Assembly (NCBI GenBank): GCA_016205055.1 | Contig: JACQJK010000025.1 | Span: forward strand, 1 to 9,749 | Source of the DNA: Candidatus Doudnabacteria bacterium | Lineage (GTDB): Bacteria; Patescibacteriota; Doudnabacteria; UBA920; 2-01-FULL-50-11 | Reading direction: 5' to 3' | DNA length: 9,749 bases | In this document: positions 1 through 7,009 of the stretch, piece after piece | Layout: every line of letters begins with the position of its first letter | How positions within the stretch are numbered: position 1 is the stretch's first letter | Position numbers and translations under genes: made by a program | Notes under the pieces: generated by a model | The model's database searches: none | Told to the model about the DNA's origin: nothing | Seen by the model: only the letters and a program-made list of their open reading frames with translations

Positions 1-2
1 AA

Positions 3-746
3 GTTAAGCCACTCGCAACCATTGAAATTGAAGGAAAACCCCTTCAAGAGGCGCTGGACAAGGTTTCTTTTGCGGCCGCATTTTCCGAAACGCAACCAGA
101 ACTTTCTGGGGTATTATTGCTTTTTGAAGGGGGAGAGATCCGTCTGGCGGCAACCGATCGATATCGCCTGGCAGAGAAAACACTTCGAGCCCCCCAGGCC
201 AACACCACAAGCGGAAGGGCAATTATTCCCCTACGGGCCGCAGCAGAACTTTTGCGAATATTGGGAGAAATAGAAAAAAGCGTGGAAATTATCATCTCCG
301 AAAATCAGGCTCTGTTTCGGGCCGAAGGCATTGAGTTGACCACCCGGCTAATAGACGGGCAGTACCCGGATTATCAGCAGATTATTCCTAAGACCTTCGC
401 CACCAAAGCCACCCTAGACCTGCAGGACTTATCCAGCGCCCTAAAGCTTTCCGGCCTTTTTGTTTATGAAAACAACAACGTTGAACTCACGGTGAGTAAG
501 CACGATAATTCTTTGATCCTCCGCTCCACCTCTCAAAAGTATGGACTAAGCACAACCCGACTTAAAGCAGAGGTTACGGGCAGCGATAATAACATTACCT
601 TTAATTATCGTTATCTTCTTGACTGCTTGGCCCACCTCAAAAATCAAAAAATTAATCTCCAAATCATCAACAACAATTCACCTGCGATGGTGGTTCCTGT
701 TGGAGTGGAGGGCTATCTTTATTTAGTGATGCCGATCAAGACCTAG
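3..746 (+). CDS. dnaN: DNA polymerase III sliding clamp, beta subunit (5'-truncated)
   Basis: This is the C-terminal part of the beta clamp, the ring that tethers the replicative polymerase to DNA. The reading frame is open from base 3 to the TAG at 744-746 and gives 247 residues. The family is usually about 365-380 residues, so roughly the first 120 residues (domain I) lie outside the window. Visible hallmarks are the ATDRYRLAE segment (family ATDGHRLA), IPLRAAAELLRI, the LIDGQYPDYQQIIP segment of domain III, and the C-terminal MPIKT, matching the MPMRL-type end near the hydrophobic partner-binding cleft. A TTG at 117 could be taken for a start, but homology-like sequence (AAAFSETQPELSGVLL) runs upstream of it, so the gene is simply cut by the window edge. 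It is followed directly by recF in the classical dnaN-recF order. I see no frameshift. Identity is secure. Confidence 0.95.
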   Translation, partial: VKPLATIEIEGKPLQEALDKVSFAAAFSETQPELSGVLLLFEGGEIRLAATDRYRLAEKTLRAPQANTTSGRAIIPLRAAAELLRILGEIEKSVEIIISENQALFRAEGIELTTRLIDGQYPDYQQIIPKTFATKATLDLQDLSSALKLSGLFVYENNNVELTVSKHDNSLILRSTSQKYGLSTTRLKAEVTGSDNNITFNYRYLLDCLAHLKNQKINLQIINNNSPAMVVPVGVEGYLYLVMPIKT

Positions 747-764
747 TTGCCGCGCGCCGCCGCC

Positions 765-1850
765 ATGAAAATAAAGGAGCTTAAGGTTACCAACGTCCGT
801 TCTCTGCAAAGTCTTGATCTAACGTTTGATCGAGATTTTGTTGTTTTAGTGGGGCCCAACGGAAGCGGGAAGACCACGGCCCTGGAGTGTATTTTTTACA
901 GTTCCCTTTTGCAAGCCCTCCCCCCCGGCAAGACTTGGGAGCTAATAAACTTCCACGAAAATTACTTTCGCATAGAAGTTGTTACCGACCGACACCGCCT
1001 ATCTTTTTATTACGGGAAAAAGTCAGAAAAAAAATACGAACGAACGCAGTCGGTAAACGGTGTCAGAAAACCATCGTCGGAGATTCTTGGAGCATTGCCC
1101 TGTGTCACGTTTCTTCCGCAAGATCTGAATATCTTGAGCGCCTCTCCCGCACCCCGGAGGGAATATCTTGACGAGGTGTTGCTGCAGACCGTTGAGGGCT
1201 ACGAGGGGACGTTGCGTGAGTATGCTCGCGTAATTGCGCAACGGAACGGGCTTTTAGATTTAATTAAAAAAAATCTGGCTAGGACGGAGGAACTGGTATT
1301 TTGGGACGAACGACTGGCCTTGCCGGCAATACAGATCAGCCGGGCCCGGCAAACCCTCGCCCAGTATATAGACCGAAACTTGAAACAGGTCTATATTGGT
1401 TTTTTGGAAGGACGAGGGGGAGAACACCGGTTTCACTATCAGCCCTTTGGCCCCTCGCTTGATGAAAAAACATTTCTGGGCTTACTTCAACAGAGTCGCG
1501 AGGCAGATGTGCTATCGAGCCGGACAAACGTCGGCCCTCACCGTGATGATTGGAAAATTATGGACGTGAACAACCGTGATTTATCACGTTACTATTCGCG
1601 GGGGGAACAGCGCGGTTTAATCATCGCTTTGAAAGTTGTAGAAACGACATACCTCAACCAAATTTTAAAGGAAGAACCGGTGATTTTACTTGACGAGCTC
1701 TTCGCCGAACTCGATTTGCCCAGGAGGCAGGTTGTTTTTGGATACCTCCCTCCCGGAAATCAGAAATTTTTAACGGCATCCTCGGCGGAGGAGATCCCCA
1801 AGCGCGTTTTTAAGTCCGCTCAGATAATTAAGTTAGGCGCACCCGCCTGA
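765..1850 (+). CDS. recF: DNA replication and repair protein RecF
   Basis: RecF is an SMC-like ABC ATPase that works with RecO and RecR to load RecA at single-strand gaps and stalled forks in the cytoplasm. From the ATG at 765 the protein has 361 residues, the normal family length. The Walker A motif GPNGSGKT is at about residues 30-37, after the typical start MKIKELKVTNVRSL. The ABC signature is SRGEQR at about 278-283, a variant of the family's S-x-G-Q-Q-R. Walker B with the D-loop, VILLDELFAELD, is at about 306-317. A TTG at 747 would add six residues of GC-rich sequence directly behind the dnaN stop and is less likely. No Shine-Dalgarno precedes the ATG. The gap to dnaN is 18 bases and to the next gene 3 bases, so the three are probably co-transcribed. 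The signature change looks tolerated because Walker A and B are intact. Confidence 0.95.
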   Translation: MKIKELKVTNVRSLQSLDLTFDRDFVVLVGPNGSGKTTALECIFYSSLLQALPPGKTWELINFHENYFRIEVVTDRHRLSFYYGKKSEKKYERTQSVNGVRKPSSEILGALPCVTFLPQDLNILSASPAPRREYLDEVLLQTVEGYEGTLREYARVIAQRNGLLDLIKKNLARTEELVFWDERLALPAIQISRARQTLAQYIDRNLKQVYIGFLEGRGGEHRFHYQPFGPSLDEKTFLGLLQQSREADVLSSRTNVGPHRDDWKIMDVNNRDLSRYYSRGEQRGLIIALKVVETTYLNQILKEEPVILLDELFAELDLPRRQVVFGYLPPGNQKFLTASSAEEIPKRVFKSAQIIKLGAPA

Positions 1851-1853
1851 AAC

Positions 1854-2141
1854 ATGGAGCCCCTACACAAACTTATCAAAAAAAGAACCCGGCGGCAGGG
1901 GCTTGCCAAGACCTTAACCATTTATGAGTTGTTTTCGGAGTGGAACAGGCACGCGGCAAGAATTTTCGGGAATAAAAAAATCAATTGCAGGCCAAGAGTT
2001 TTTAAAGGCAAAACTTTAATCGTTGAGGTGGACGGCGCGTCTTTGGCCTCCGAGTTACAATTAAGACAGCACCAGCTCGTTGAAAGAATCAATCAACACT
2101 TTGGCCGGCGCTTGGTAGAGAGAATCGTTTTCAAGTTGTGA
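1854..2141 (+). CDS. DUF721 protein, DciA-like replicative helicase loader candidate
   Basis: This small basic protein has 95 residues and belongs by pattern to DUF721, the family that includes DciA, which loads the replicative helicase DnaB in bacteria lacking DnaC or DnaI. The diagnostic part is the C-terminal half: a tryptophan-containing helix (YELFSEWNRHAARIFG, about residues 24-39), then RPRVFKGKTLIVEVDGASLA and a helix ending in RLVERIVFKL. This matches the family pattern of W..(I/V)(G)...A, RP..F.(D)G.L.V.V.S..WA..L, and L...I. The N-terminus is rich in Lys and Arg (KKRTRR), as in DNA-binding DciA extensions, but it is shorter than in proteobacterial DciA. The gene starts 3 bases after the recF stop with no Shine-Dalgarno, which suggests translational coupling. 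The dnaN-recF-DUF721 order is known from several bacterial lineages. Family membership is fairly sure; the loader role is inferred. Confidence 0.82.
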   Translation: MEPLHKLIKKRTRRQGLAKTLTIYELFSEWNRHAARIFGNKKINCRPRVFKGKTLIVEVDGASLASELQLRQHQLVERINQHFGRRLVERIVFKL

Positions 2142-3237
2142 GCAATCTGATTAGACGCAAGTAATCGTCCAGCATTCTTTTCCGATCAAAACGCAGTTCG
2201 ACCGCACGGCGCGCCCGTCTGGTTATCAGCCCGGTCGTTTTTTCGTTTTCGGCGGTGGATCGAATATATTTAATAATCTCCGCGGCTTTGGGTTTAATCA
2301 AAAAGCCGGTTTTGTTATGTTCGATGACTTCAGGAATTGCGCCCAGTCGGCTGGCAATCACCGGGACCCCCCAAGCCATAGCTTCTGTTACCACTAATCC
2401 GAATGACTCCGCTTGGGTGGAAGGAACGACTAAAACGCTAATTTTCGAGAAAAAGCTTCGTTTATCACTAACCCACCCTAAGAAATTTACCCTTTTCTCA
2501 AGGTTCAAAGTCGCGGTCAATTCCCGCAAGGCGCCCCTTGCCGGACCGTCGCCGGCAATCAGGAGTTTGTAGGAAGGCGGGAGCATCGCCAGAGCAGTCA
2601 AAAGCAAATCAATGCCTTTCTCCGAAGCCAGCCTTCCCAGGAAACCGACGGTTTTCTCTCCAGGCCCCTGGTTTTTTACATCTCTCGCCACAGTTGCCAA
2701 CGACACCCCTGGGTAGATGATTGTAATCTGATCGACCGGCGCGCCAGCGGAGAGGAGTTGATTTCGAAGGAAGAAAGAAGGAGCGACAATCTTACACGAT
2801 CTTGCGCACAGCCGGTAGAATGGCAAAAGCGGGTTTTTGAAAAACCAGCGACCCAGTCTGGTGAGTTCGATAAAGACCGGAGTTATGCCCAGCGCTCGGG
2901 CGACGACACTGGCCACAAGTTTATCTGTTAGGGTAAGACAAAAGACAATTTTTGGGCTATAACGAGCCAAAAAATAGAAAAAAATTCCTGCGGCGAGAGC
3001 CGCGGTTAGTGGGAATAAAAATAAGCTTTTGATCGTAGTTGGTTCCCAGCCGGCCCACAGGTACTTCGTTGCTAGGCGGTTTTGTGAAAAGCGCTCCACA
3101 AGCAGTTTGTTGGAGGAAAGAAGCTGGATCTCGTACCCGTTGTCTGCCAGACCCACGGCTAAACTCACAGTTAACTCTTCGGCCCCGCCCAGCGCCGGTT
3201 CCAGCGGGAATTGCAAGAACATTATTTTTGTCTTCAT
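2131..3237 (-). CDS. Glycosyltransferase, GT4-type (group 1, GT-B fold)
   Basis: This is a retaining nucleotide-sugar glycosyltransferase that probably adds a sugar to a lipid-linked surface glycan at the inner face of the membrane. From the ATG at 3237 it has 368 residues, typical for the family. The N-terminal acceptor domain starts with the Rossmann strand MKTKIMFLQF and the GGAEE loop (about 17-21). A hydrophobic stretch near 75-91 may make membrane contact. The C-terminal donor domain shows GRLASEKG (about 201-208), the E-x7-E motif in ESFGLVVTE (about 277-285) and GVPVIAS. An ATG at 3249 would add four residues and overlap the flippase gene by 11 bases; 3237 leaves a 1-base gap and gives a canonical start. 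The donor cannot be read from sequence, though the GDP-mannose synthesis gene in the same operon makes a mannosyltransferase plausible. The 3' end overlaps the end of the convergent DUF721 gene by 11 bases. Confidence 0.92.
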   Translation of the reverse strand: MKTKIMFLQFPLEPALGGAEELTVSLAVGLADNGYEIQLLSSNKLLVERFSQNRLATKYLWAGWEPTTIKSLFLFPLTAALAAGIFFYFLARYSPKIVFCLTLTDKLVASVVARALGITPVFIELTRLGRWFFKNPLLPFYRLCARSCKIVAPSFFLRNQLLSAGAPVDQITIIYPGVSLATVARDVKNQGPGEKTVGFLGRLASEKGIDLLLTALAMLPPSYKLLIAGDGPARGALRELTATLNLEKRVNFLGWVSDKRSFFSKISVLVVPSTQAESFGLVVTEAMAWGVPVIASRLGAIPEVIEHNKTGFLIKPKAAEIIKYIRSTAENEKTTGLITRRARRAVELRFDRKRMLDDYLRLIRLLTT

Positions 3238-3238
3238 G

Positions 3239-4666
3239 CTATCCAGCATCGTCAGCGTCTTTGCGGACCACCAGTTCGTGGAGAAAGCGGTATGGGACGG
3301 CTTTGAGCAGGACTAGACAAATCCCGTACGACAACACCCCGCCGAATAGTTTGACAACCCAGAAACCCGGAACAAAGTGAAACAGCGCCACCGCCGGCAG
3401 AACCGCCAGGAGGGCCTTAGGGAGAATTTGAAAGGATGGGAAAAAATTTGCAACTTGCGAAGTCAGCCGATAAGCCCAGACGCAAACCAGCAGTTCCACG
3501 ACTACTGTGGCCGTTGCCGCGCCAAAGTAGGAGTAACGAGGGATCAATAAAAAGTAAAGAACGAGTCCCAGCAGGGTGCCGCTGAAGTAACCCCAGACCA
3601 TTTTTTTTTGGACATTAAGCGCCACCACGGTGTAGCCGAGTAGGTTCCCCACAAAGGTTATTCCGGCAGCGAAAATCAGGATCATTAGAACCTTGTCCGA
3701 ATTATGAAAACCCTCACCGGCCACGACGTCGATTATTTGACCGGCGAAAAATAGAACCACGGTCATGACGGGGATTACGACCAGCAGAATTGCGTCAAGC
3801 GAGCGCTGCAGGTAAAGCCGATAGGTTGCCCATTCTTGGTAAGCAAAGCGGGCCAGAAACGGCATGATTAAACCAGCAAACATCGCGGGGAAGTTTAATA
3901 GAACCTCGAAAATTTTGTACGCCGCCCCGTATATGCCGACCTCGGCCGCCGGTTTTAGTAAAGACAGAATAAGCGTGTCGGCGCGAAAATAAATTAAATT
4001 TAAGACCACCGAAAAGGCGAGCGGCCAGGAACGGGAAAGGATAAATTTCCAGTATGTAAGGTCGATTTTTAGGCGGAAAGGGCTAAGCCGCCGGGCGAGG
4101 GCAAAAGAAATAAAAAAATGCACCACGCTGGCAAGCGTCAAGGCAGCGATAAAAAAGATTAGGCCCAAGCCCCTCGAGATAAACCAGGCGGTCGCACCCA
4201 AGGCAACCAAACGTCCGACTATTTCCGAGCCGATTAGTTTATAAAAAACCAAATGTTTTTGAAATACCCCCACCAACACTTGGGTTGCGGACACAAACGC
4301 AAAGTTGATAATCGCCACAAACATCGCGGTCTTGACTTGAATCGAATAAGGAAAGGCAAGCGCGAGCACTGCTCCTAAAAGCAAAGCTAAAAGCACGCTT
4401 ATAATGCGCAAAGAAAAAATATTGCCCAGAATTTTATCTTCGTCCGCTCCTTTTTGAGAAATCAGCTGGGTGGTGACCAAGTACAGCCCCAGGTCAGCCA
4501 AGATCCCAAAAAAGCCCATGTAAGTAATCACGGTGGTATATTCGCCAAATCCCTCTTCTTTGAGATACCTGGTCAACAGTAAAACCGAGGCGAACCCAAT
4601 GAAGAGGGAAATCAGCTTGCCCGCGCTTTGCAGAAGGGTGTTAAGGACGATTTTTTTTGCCGACAT
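3239..4666 (-). CDS. Polysaccharide flippase, Wzx/RfbX-like (MOP superfamily)
   Basis: This 475-residue integral membrane protein resembles the polysaccharide transporters of the MOP superfamily, which flip undecaprenyl-linked glycan units across the cytoplasmic membrane. It is hydrophobic throughout, with about 12-14 candidate helices. The N-terminus is characteristic: a first helix at about 14-32, then LTRYLKEEGFGEY (31-43) and a second helix with GFFGILADLGL. This is the usual 'R.L....fG.y' and 'aDlGl' pattern of the Polysacc_synt family. Length matches Wzx-type proteins rather than larger MurJ, and no MurJ-specific features were recognised. It begins one base after the NUDIX stop (TAA-A-ATG) and ends next to the glycosyltransferase start, so translation is probably coupled on both sides. 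No Wzy-type polymerase or chain-length regulator is visible, so the glycan may be short, or polymerised by products encoded elsewhere. The substrate is unknown. Confidence 0.9.
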   Translation of the reverse strand: MSAKKIVLNTLLQSAGKLISLFIGFASVLLLTRYLKEEGFGEYTTVITYMGFFGILADLGLYLVTTQLISQKGADEDKILGNIFSLRIISVLLALLLGAVLALAFPYSIQVKTAMFVAIINFAFVSATQVLVGVFQKHLVFYKLIGSEIVGRLVALGATAWFISRGLGLIFFIAALTLASVVHFFISFALARRLSPFRLKIDLTYWKFILSRSWPLAFSVVLNLIYFRADTLILSLLKPAAEVGIYGAAYKIFEVLLNFPAMFAGLIMPFLARFAYQEWATYRLYLQRSLDAILLVVIPVMTVVLFFAGQIIDVVAGEGFHNSDKVLMILIFAAGITFVGNLLGYTVVALNVQKKMVWGYFSGTLLGLVLYFLLIPRYSYFGAATATVVVELLVCVWAYRLTSQVANFFPSFQILPKALLAVLPAVALFHFVPGFWVVKLFGGVLSYGICLVLLKAVPYRFLHELVVRKDADDAG

Positions 4667-4667
4667 T

Positions 4668-5135
4668 TTAGCGATTAAGGAACCTGCCGGCGCTCAAGTC
4701 AAGCGCGTTAAAATTTTGCCATCGAGGTCGGCGCAATTCGGCTTTCGCTCGTTGCAAGTGGTTGTCGATACCCGGGACCCGGCGATATTTTTTTACGTTT
4801 TTTAGAGTTTTTACCCACGCGTATTCACTGGCTTCCCTGGGCGCAAGCTTAACGCGGTTTGACCACGATAAAACCAGTATGCCCAAGCCTACCGACCTTT
4901 TAAAAGCGTAGCTGTCAAGCAAAATCAGCCGCGGCTTCAGTCGCAGGCCGGTTTCTTCGGCCACCTCTCGCTTCATTGTGTCAATGATTGTTTCCCCGAT
5001 CTCCACTTTCCCGCCAGGAAAAGCCCAGAAACCGGGGTAATTTTTTTCCCGTCTTGATCGTTTGATCAGCAAAAAAGCTTGTTCGAACTCGATAAGAAAG
5101 GTTAAGACTGGGGACGCTGGTTGACGGGGCGCCAT
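4668..5135 (-). CDS. NUDIX hydrolase, MutT-like
   Basis: This hydrolase acts on nucleoside diphosphates linked to another group. The complete Nudix box is visible: G-x5-E-x7-R-E-V-x-E-E-x-G-L within the segment starting GGKVEIGE and ending REVAEETGL (about residues 42-64 from the ATG at 5135), preceded by GFWAFPGG. From that ATG the protein has 155 residues. An upstream ATG at 5171 would give 167 residues but needs a 26-base overlap with the guanylyltransferase gene, and the extra residues look unlike a Nudix strand A. The downstream start, 10 bases behind the previous stop, is preferred but not proven. Neither start has a Shine-Dalgarno. The substrate cannot be assigned. Its position between a GDP-mannose synthase and a flippase allows a nucleotide-sugar role, but the sequence also fits general MutT-type sanitation or another nucleotide. 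Confidence 0.9.
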   Translation of the reverse strand: MAPRQPASPVLTFLIEFEQAFLLIKRSRREKNYPGFWAFPGGKVEIGETIIDTMKREVAEETGLRLKPRLILLDSYAFKRSVGLGILVLSWSNRVKLAPREASEYAWVKTLKNVKKYRRVPGIDNHLQRAKAELRRPRWQNFNALDLSAGRFLNR

Positions 5136-5145
5136 TATTCGGGTT

Positions 5146-6201
5146 TTAGAAAAATTTCCGAAACCTCGCATTTTTAGACATATTTTCCACGATCTGTTTT
5201 ACGTCTTGGGCTCGATCTTTGTGACAAACCAAAGTGCCCTGCCTGGTTTGGACAATCAACAGGTCGGAAACCCCAATGGTGGTTACGAGGGCGGGGGAAT
5301 AGTTGTAAATAAGAGAATTTTTCGTATCAAGAGCGTGGGTTACTCCCAAAGTCACGTTGTCTTGCGAGGACTTTGCGCGGATTTCCTTGACGGATGCCCA
5401 GTGGCCGACATCGGCCCAGCCAAAGCGGGCGGGAATGACGAAAAAATTTTCTCGCAATTTTTCCACGACGGCATACTCGATCGCTTGGTTTTTCATTTTT
5501 TTATAGGCGCTGTGCCTCCCCGCGGCGGTTTTTAAAAGACAGCGGTGCAGGTCGGGGGCGAGTTTTTTAAAAAGTTCTTGCACCCGGTCAACGCGCCAGG
5601 CAAAGTAAGAGGGGTTCCAGTAGTAATGTTTTGAGGAAGCGAGTTTTTGGGCAACAGCCAGTTTGGGCTTTTCAATGAACTTTTCCACTTTGAGGATTTT
5701 TGTGTTTCCAAGCAGCCGAGAAGCGGCGCCGGCCCGGATGTAGCCATAGCCGGTTTCGGGATAACTGGGCTTAATCCCCAAGAGGCATACCGCCTCCGGC
5801 TTTTTTCGGATTACCCGCCCCATGGTGGCCAAGGATGACAGAAAGGATCGTTCGTTGCCAATATAGTGGTCGGCCGCTATGCTGATCATAACTTCTTCCG
5901 GGTTTTCTTTGGCGAAGCGATAGGCCGCCAGCCCAATGGCGCCGGCCGTGCCTTTTTTACGCGGTTCCACGATCAGATTTTTTTTTGGCAAGGAGGGCAG
6001 TTGGCGACGAATCAACCGAGCGTGGTCTTTGTTTGTAACGATAAAAATATCGCTTGCTTTGATTTGCCTGCGCAAACGTCGAAAGGTTTGCTGGAGCAGG
6101 GTAGATTTGCCGATTAAAGGGAGAAAGTGTTTTGGGGTTTTCGCCCGAGAAAGCGGCCAGAGTCTTTGTCCCAAGCCACCGGCCAGGATGACGATTTTCA
6201 T
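5146..6201 (-). CDS. manC: Mannose-1-phosphate guanylyltransferase
   Basis: This enzyme forms GDP-mannose from mannose-1-phosphate and GTP, the activated sugar for mannosylated glycans. It has 351 residues, the short form without the C-terminal phosphomannose isomerase (cupin) domain of bifunctional ManC/AlgA enzymes. The nucleotidyltransferase signature ILAGGLGQRLWPLSR lies at about residues 5-19. The IAADHYI segment (about 108-114) carries the metal-binding Asp, FIEKP is at 175-179, and YYWNPSYFAW and FGWADVGHW are family-specific sugar-binding segments (about 193-202 and 260-268). The remaining roughly 80 residues fit the usual small C-terminal beta domain. The ATG at 6201 starts exactly at the family N-terminus. 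No phosphomannomutase or isomerase gene is in the window. The gene sits in the ruvB-led - strand operon, 18 bases after the PH-domain gene. The gene symbol is by function; manC and algA are both used for this family. Confidence 0.93.
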   Translation of the reverse strand: MKIVILAGGLGQRLWPLSRAKTPKHFLPLIGKSTLLQQTFRRLRRQIKASDIFIVTNKDHARLIRRQLPSLPKKNLIVEPRKKGTAGAIGLAAYRFAKENPEEVMISIAADHYIGNERSFLSSLATMGRVIRKKPEAVCLLGIKPSYPETGYGYIRAGAASRLLGNTKILKVEKFIEKPKLAVAQKLASSKHYYWNPSYFAWRVDRVQELFKKLAPDLHRCLLKTAAGRHSAYKKMKNQAIEYAVVEKLRENFFVIPARFGWADVGHWASVKEIRAKSSQDNVTLGVTHALDTKNSLIYNYSPALVTTIGVSDLLIVQTRQGTLVCHKDRAQDVKQIVENMSKNARFRKFF

Positions 6202-6219
6202 AAGCGCGATAGTGGGGGT

Positions 6220-6783
6220 TTAGTCGTTGCGAGCCGTCGGGGCGGCACCCTGCCGCACCCTGATTTTTTCGTAGAGCTCGAGGATGATTTTTGCCACCTG
6301 GTGCGGATTGGCCGCTTGGTTAAAAACGAAATTTTGCGCCTCTCCGGCAGTTTGCACAGTCACGTCCCCGAAGTTAAAGAAGTTCGCCAAAGGCCCTTTG
6401 ACTTGGGTTAATACGTCCTGCAGTCGGTCGAGGTTTAGTTCGGAGGTTTGGTGGTGAAGCATGCTTTTTTGGTTGATGTCCACAATGCGTTCGTTAGTGA
6501 TGATCTGCACGTTTAAGTAGTACATGATCCAAGTCATAAACAAACCCAAAACCGCCGTCATCAGCACCGCGGTACGGATTAGGGCGACAATCCTTGCCGG
6601 GTTAGGTTCCGTAAAAAACGGGTAATTCGTTTTCAGGAATATTTCCCCCGCCGCCAACAGAGCCAGTAAGATAAGCCAAAAGACGACTTTCAGGCAAGGG
6701 ATGATCCAGTGTTTCCGCACGACTAAATATACCTCTTCTTGCGTGTGCAGGTCAGAAAAAAATTTAATCTTTCGAAAGGGCAT
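6220..6783 (-). CDS. Membrane-anchored PH-domain protein (bPH2 / DUF304-like)
   Basis: This 187-residue protein has two strong hydrophobic helices (about residues 27-50 and 66-90) followed by a soluble beta-rich domain. That domain begins YYLNVQIITNERIVDIN, continues with LNLDRLQDV and ends with the VTVQTAG strand and a final amphipathic helix. The pattern 'y.iTn.Ri......l......l.l..i.di.......i...fgfGdv.i.t.g' is that of bacterial PH-like domains formerly called DUF304. Such proteins sit in the cytoplasmic membrane, and the role of most is unknown. Some are linked to envelope stress or protein complexes, but nothing here supports a specific role. It starts 3 bases after the small membrane protein gene, so the two are likely translated together and might form a complex. 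The ATG at 6783 begins with a short polar N-terminus and is well placed. Family call is fairly sure; function is not known. Confidence 0.82.
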   Translation of the reverse strand: MPFRKIKFFSDLHTQEEVYLVVRKHWIIPCLKVVFWLILLALLAAGEIFLKTNYPFFTEPNPARIVALIRTAVLMTAVLGLFMTWIMYYLNVQIITNERIVDINQKSMLHHQTSELNLDRLQDVLTQVKGPLANFFNFGDVTVQTAGEAQNFVFNQAANPHQVAKIILELYEKIRVRQGAAPTARND

Positions 6784-6786
6784 GCT

Positions 6787-6987
6787 TTACTCAAGTTTGC
6801 CAATTAAGAGCAGTGATTGAAAGTATAAGGAGGACATCAGGGCGAGGTACACCCCCGTTGCCAATAAACCGGTAATCCTGGATTGTCCGAAGCGCAACAG
6901 CGAAAATATCGCCATACTCGAGTAGGCCACAAGGAAGATCATGTAGAGATGGAAAATAAGACCGCTGATATTGGCAAGCGTTAACAT
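6787..6987 (-). CDS. Small two-helix membrane protein, unknown function
   Basis: This is a 66-residue hydrophobic protein that I do not recognise. Two transmembrane helices are clear, roughly residues 8-29 (ISGLIFHLYMIFLVAYSS) and 41-62 (TGLLATGVYLALMSSLYF), separated by a short polar loop containing RFGQSR. The positive charges in the loop suggest that it faces the cytoplasm, with both ends outside. I chose the ATG at 6987; an in-frame TTG at 7002 would add five residues and leave only 7 bases after ruvB. It lies 22 bases behind the ruvB stop and 3 bases ahead of the PH-domain gene, so it is almost certainly part of that operon. The clean frame, the two well-formed helices and the tight packing make it a real gene despite its size. 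A partner role for the adjacent PH-domain membrane protein is possible but unproven. Confidence 0.75.
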   Translation of the reverse strand: MLTLANISGLIFHLYMIFLVAYSSMAIFSLLRFGQSRITGLLATGVYLALMSSLYFQSLLLIGKLE

Positions 6988-7009
6988 ATTCTCGAATTTC
7001 AAAAATCTG

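Noticed and set aside
5206..5535. A 109-codon + strand open frame opposite the guanylyltransferase gene
   Set aside because: It is antisense to a strongly conserved enzyme and has no motif, ribosome-binding site or promoter of its own.
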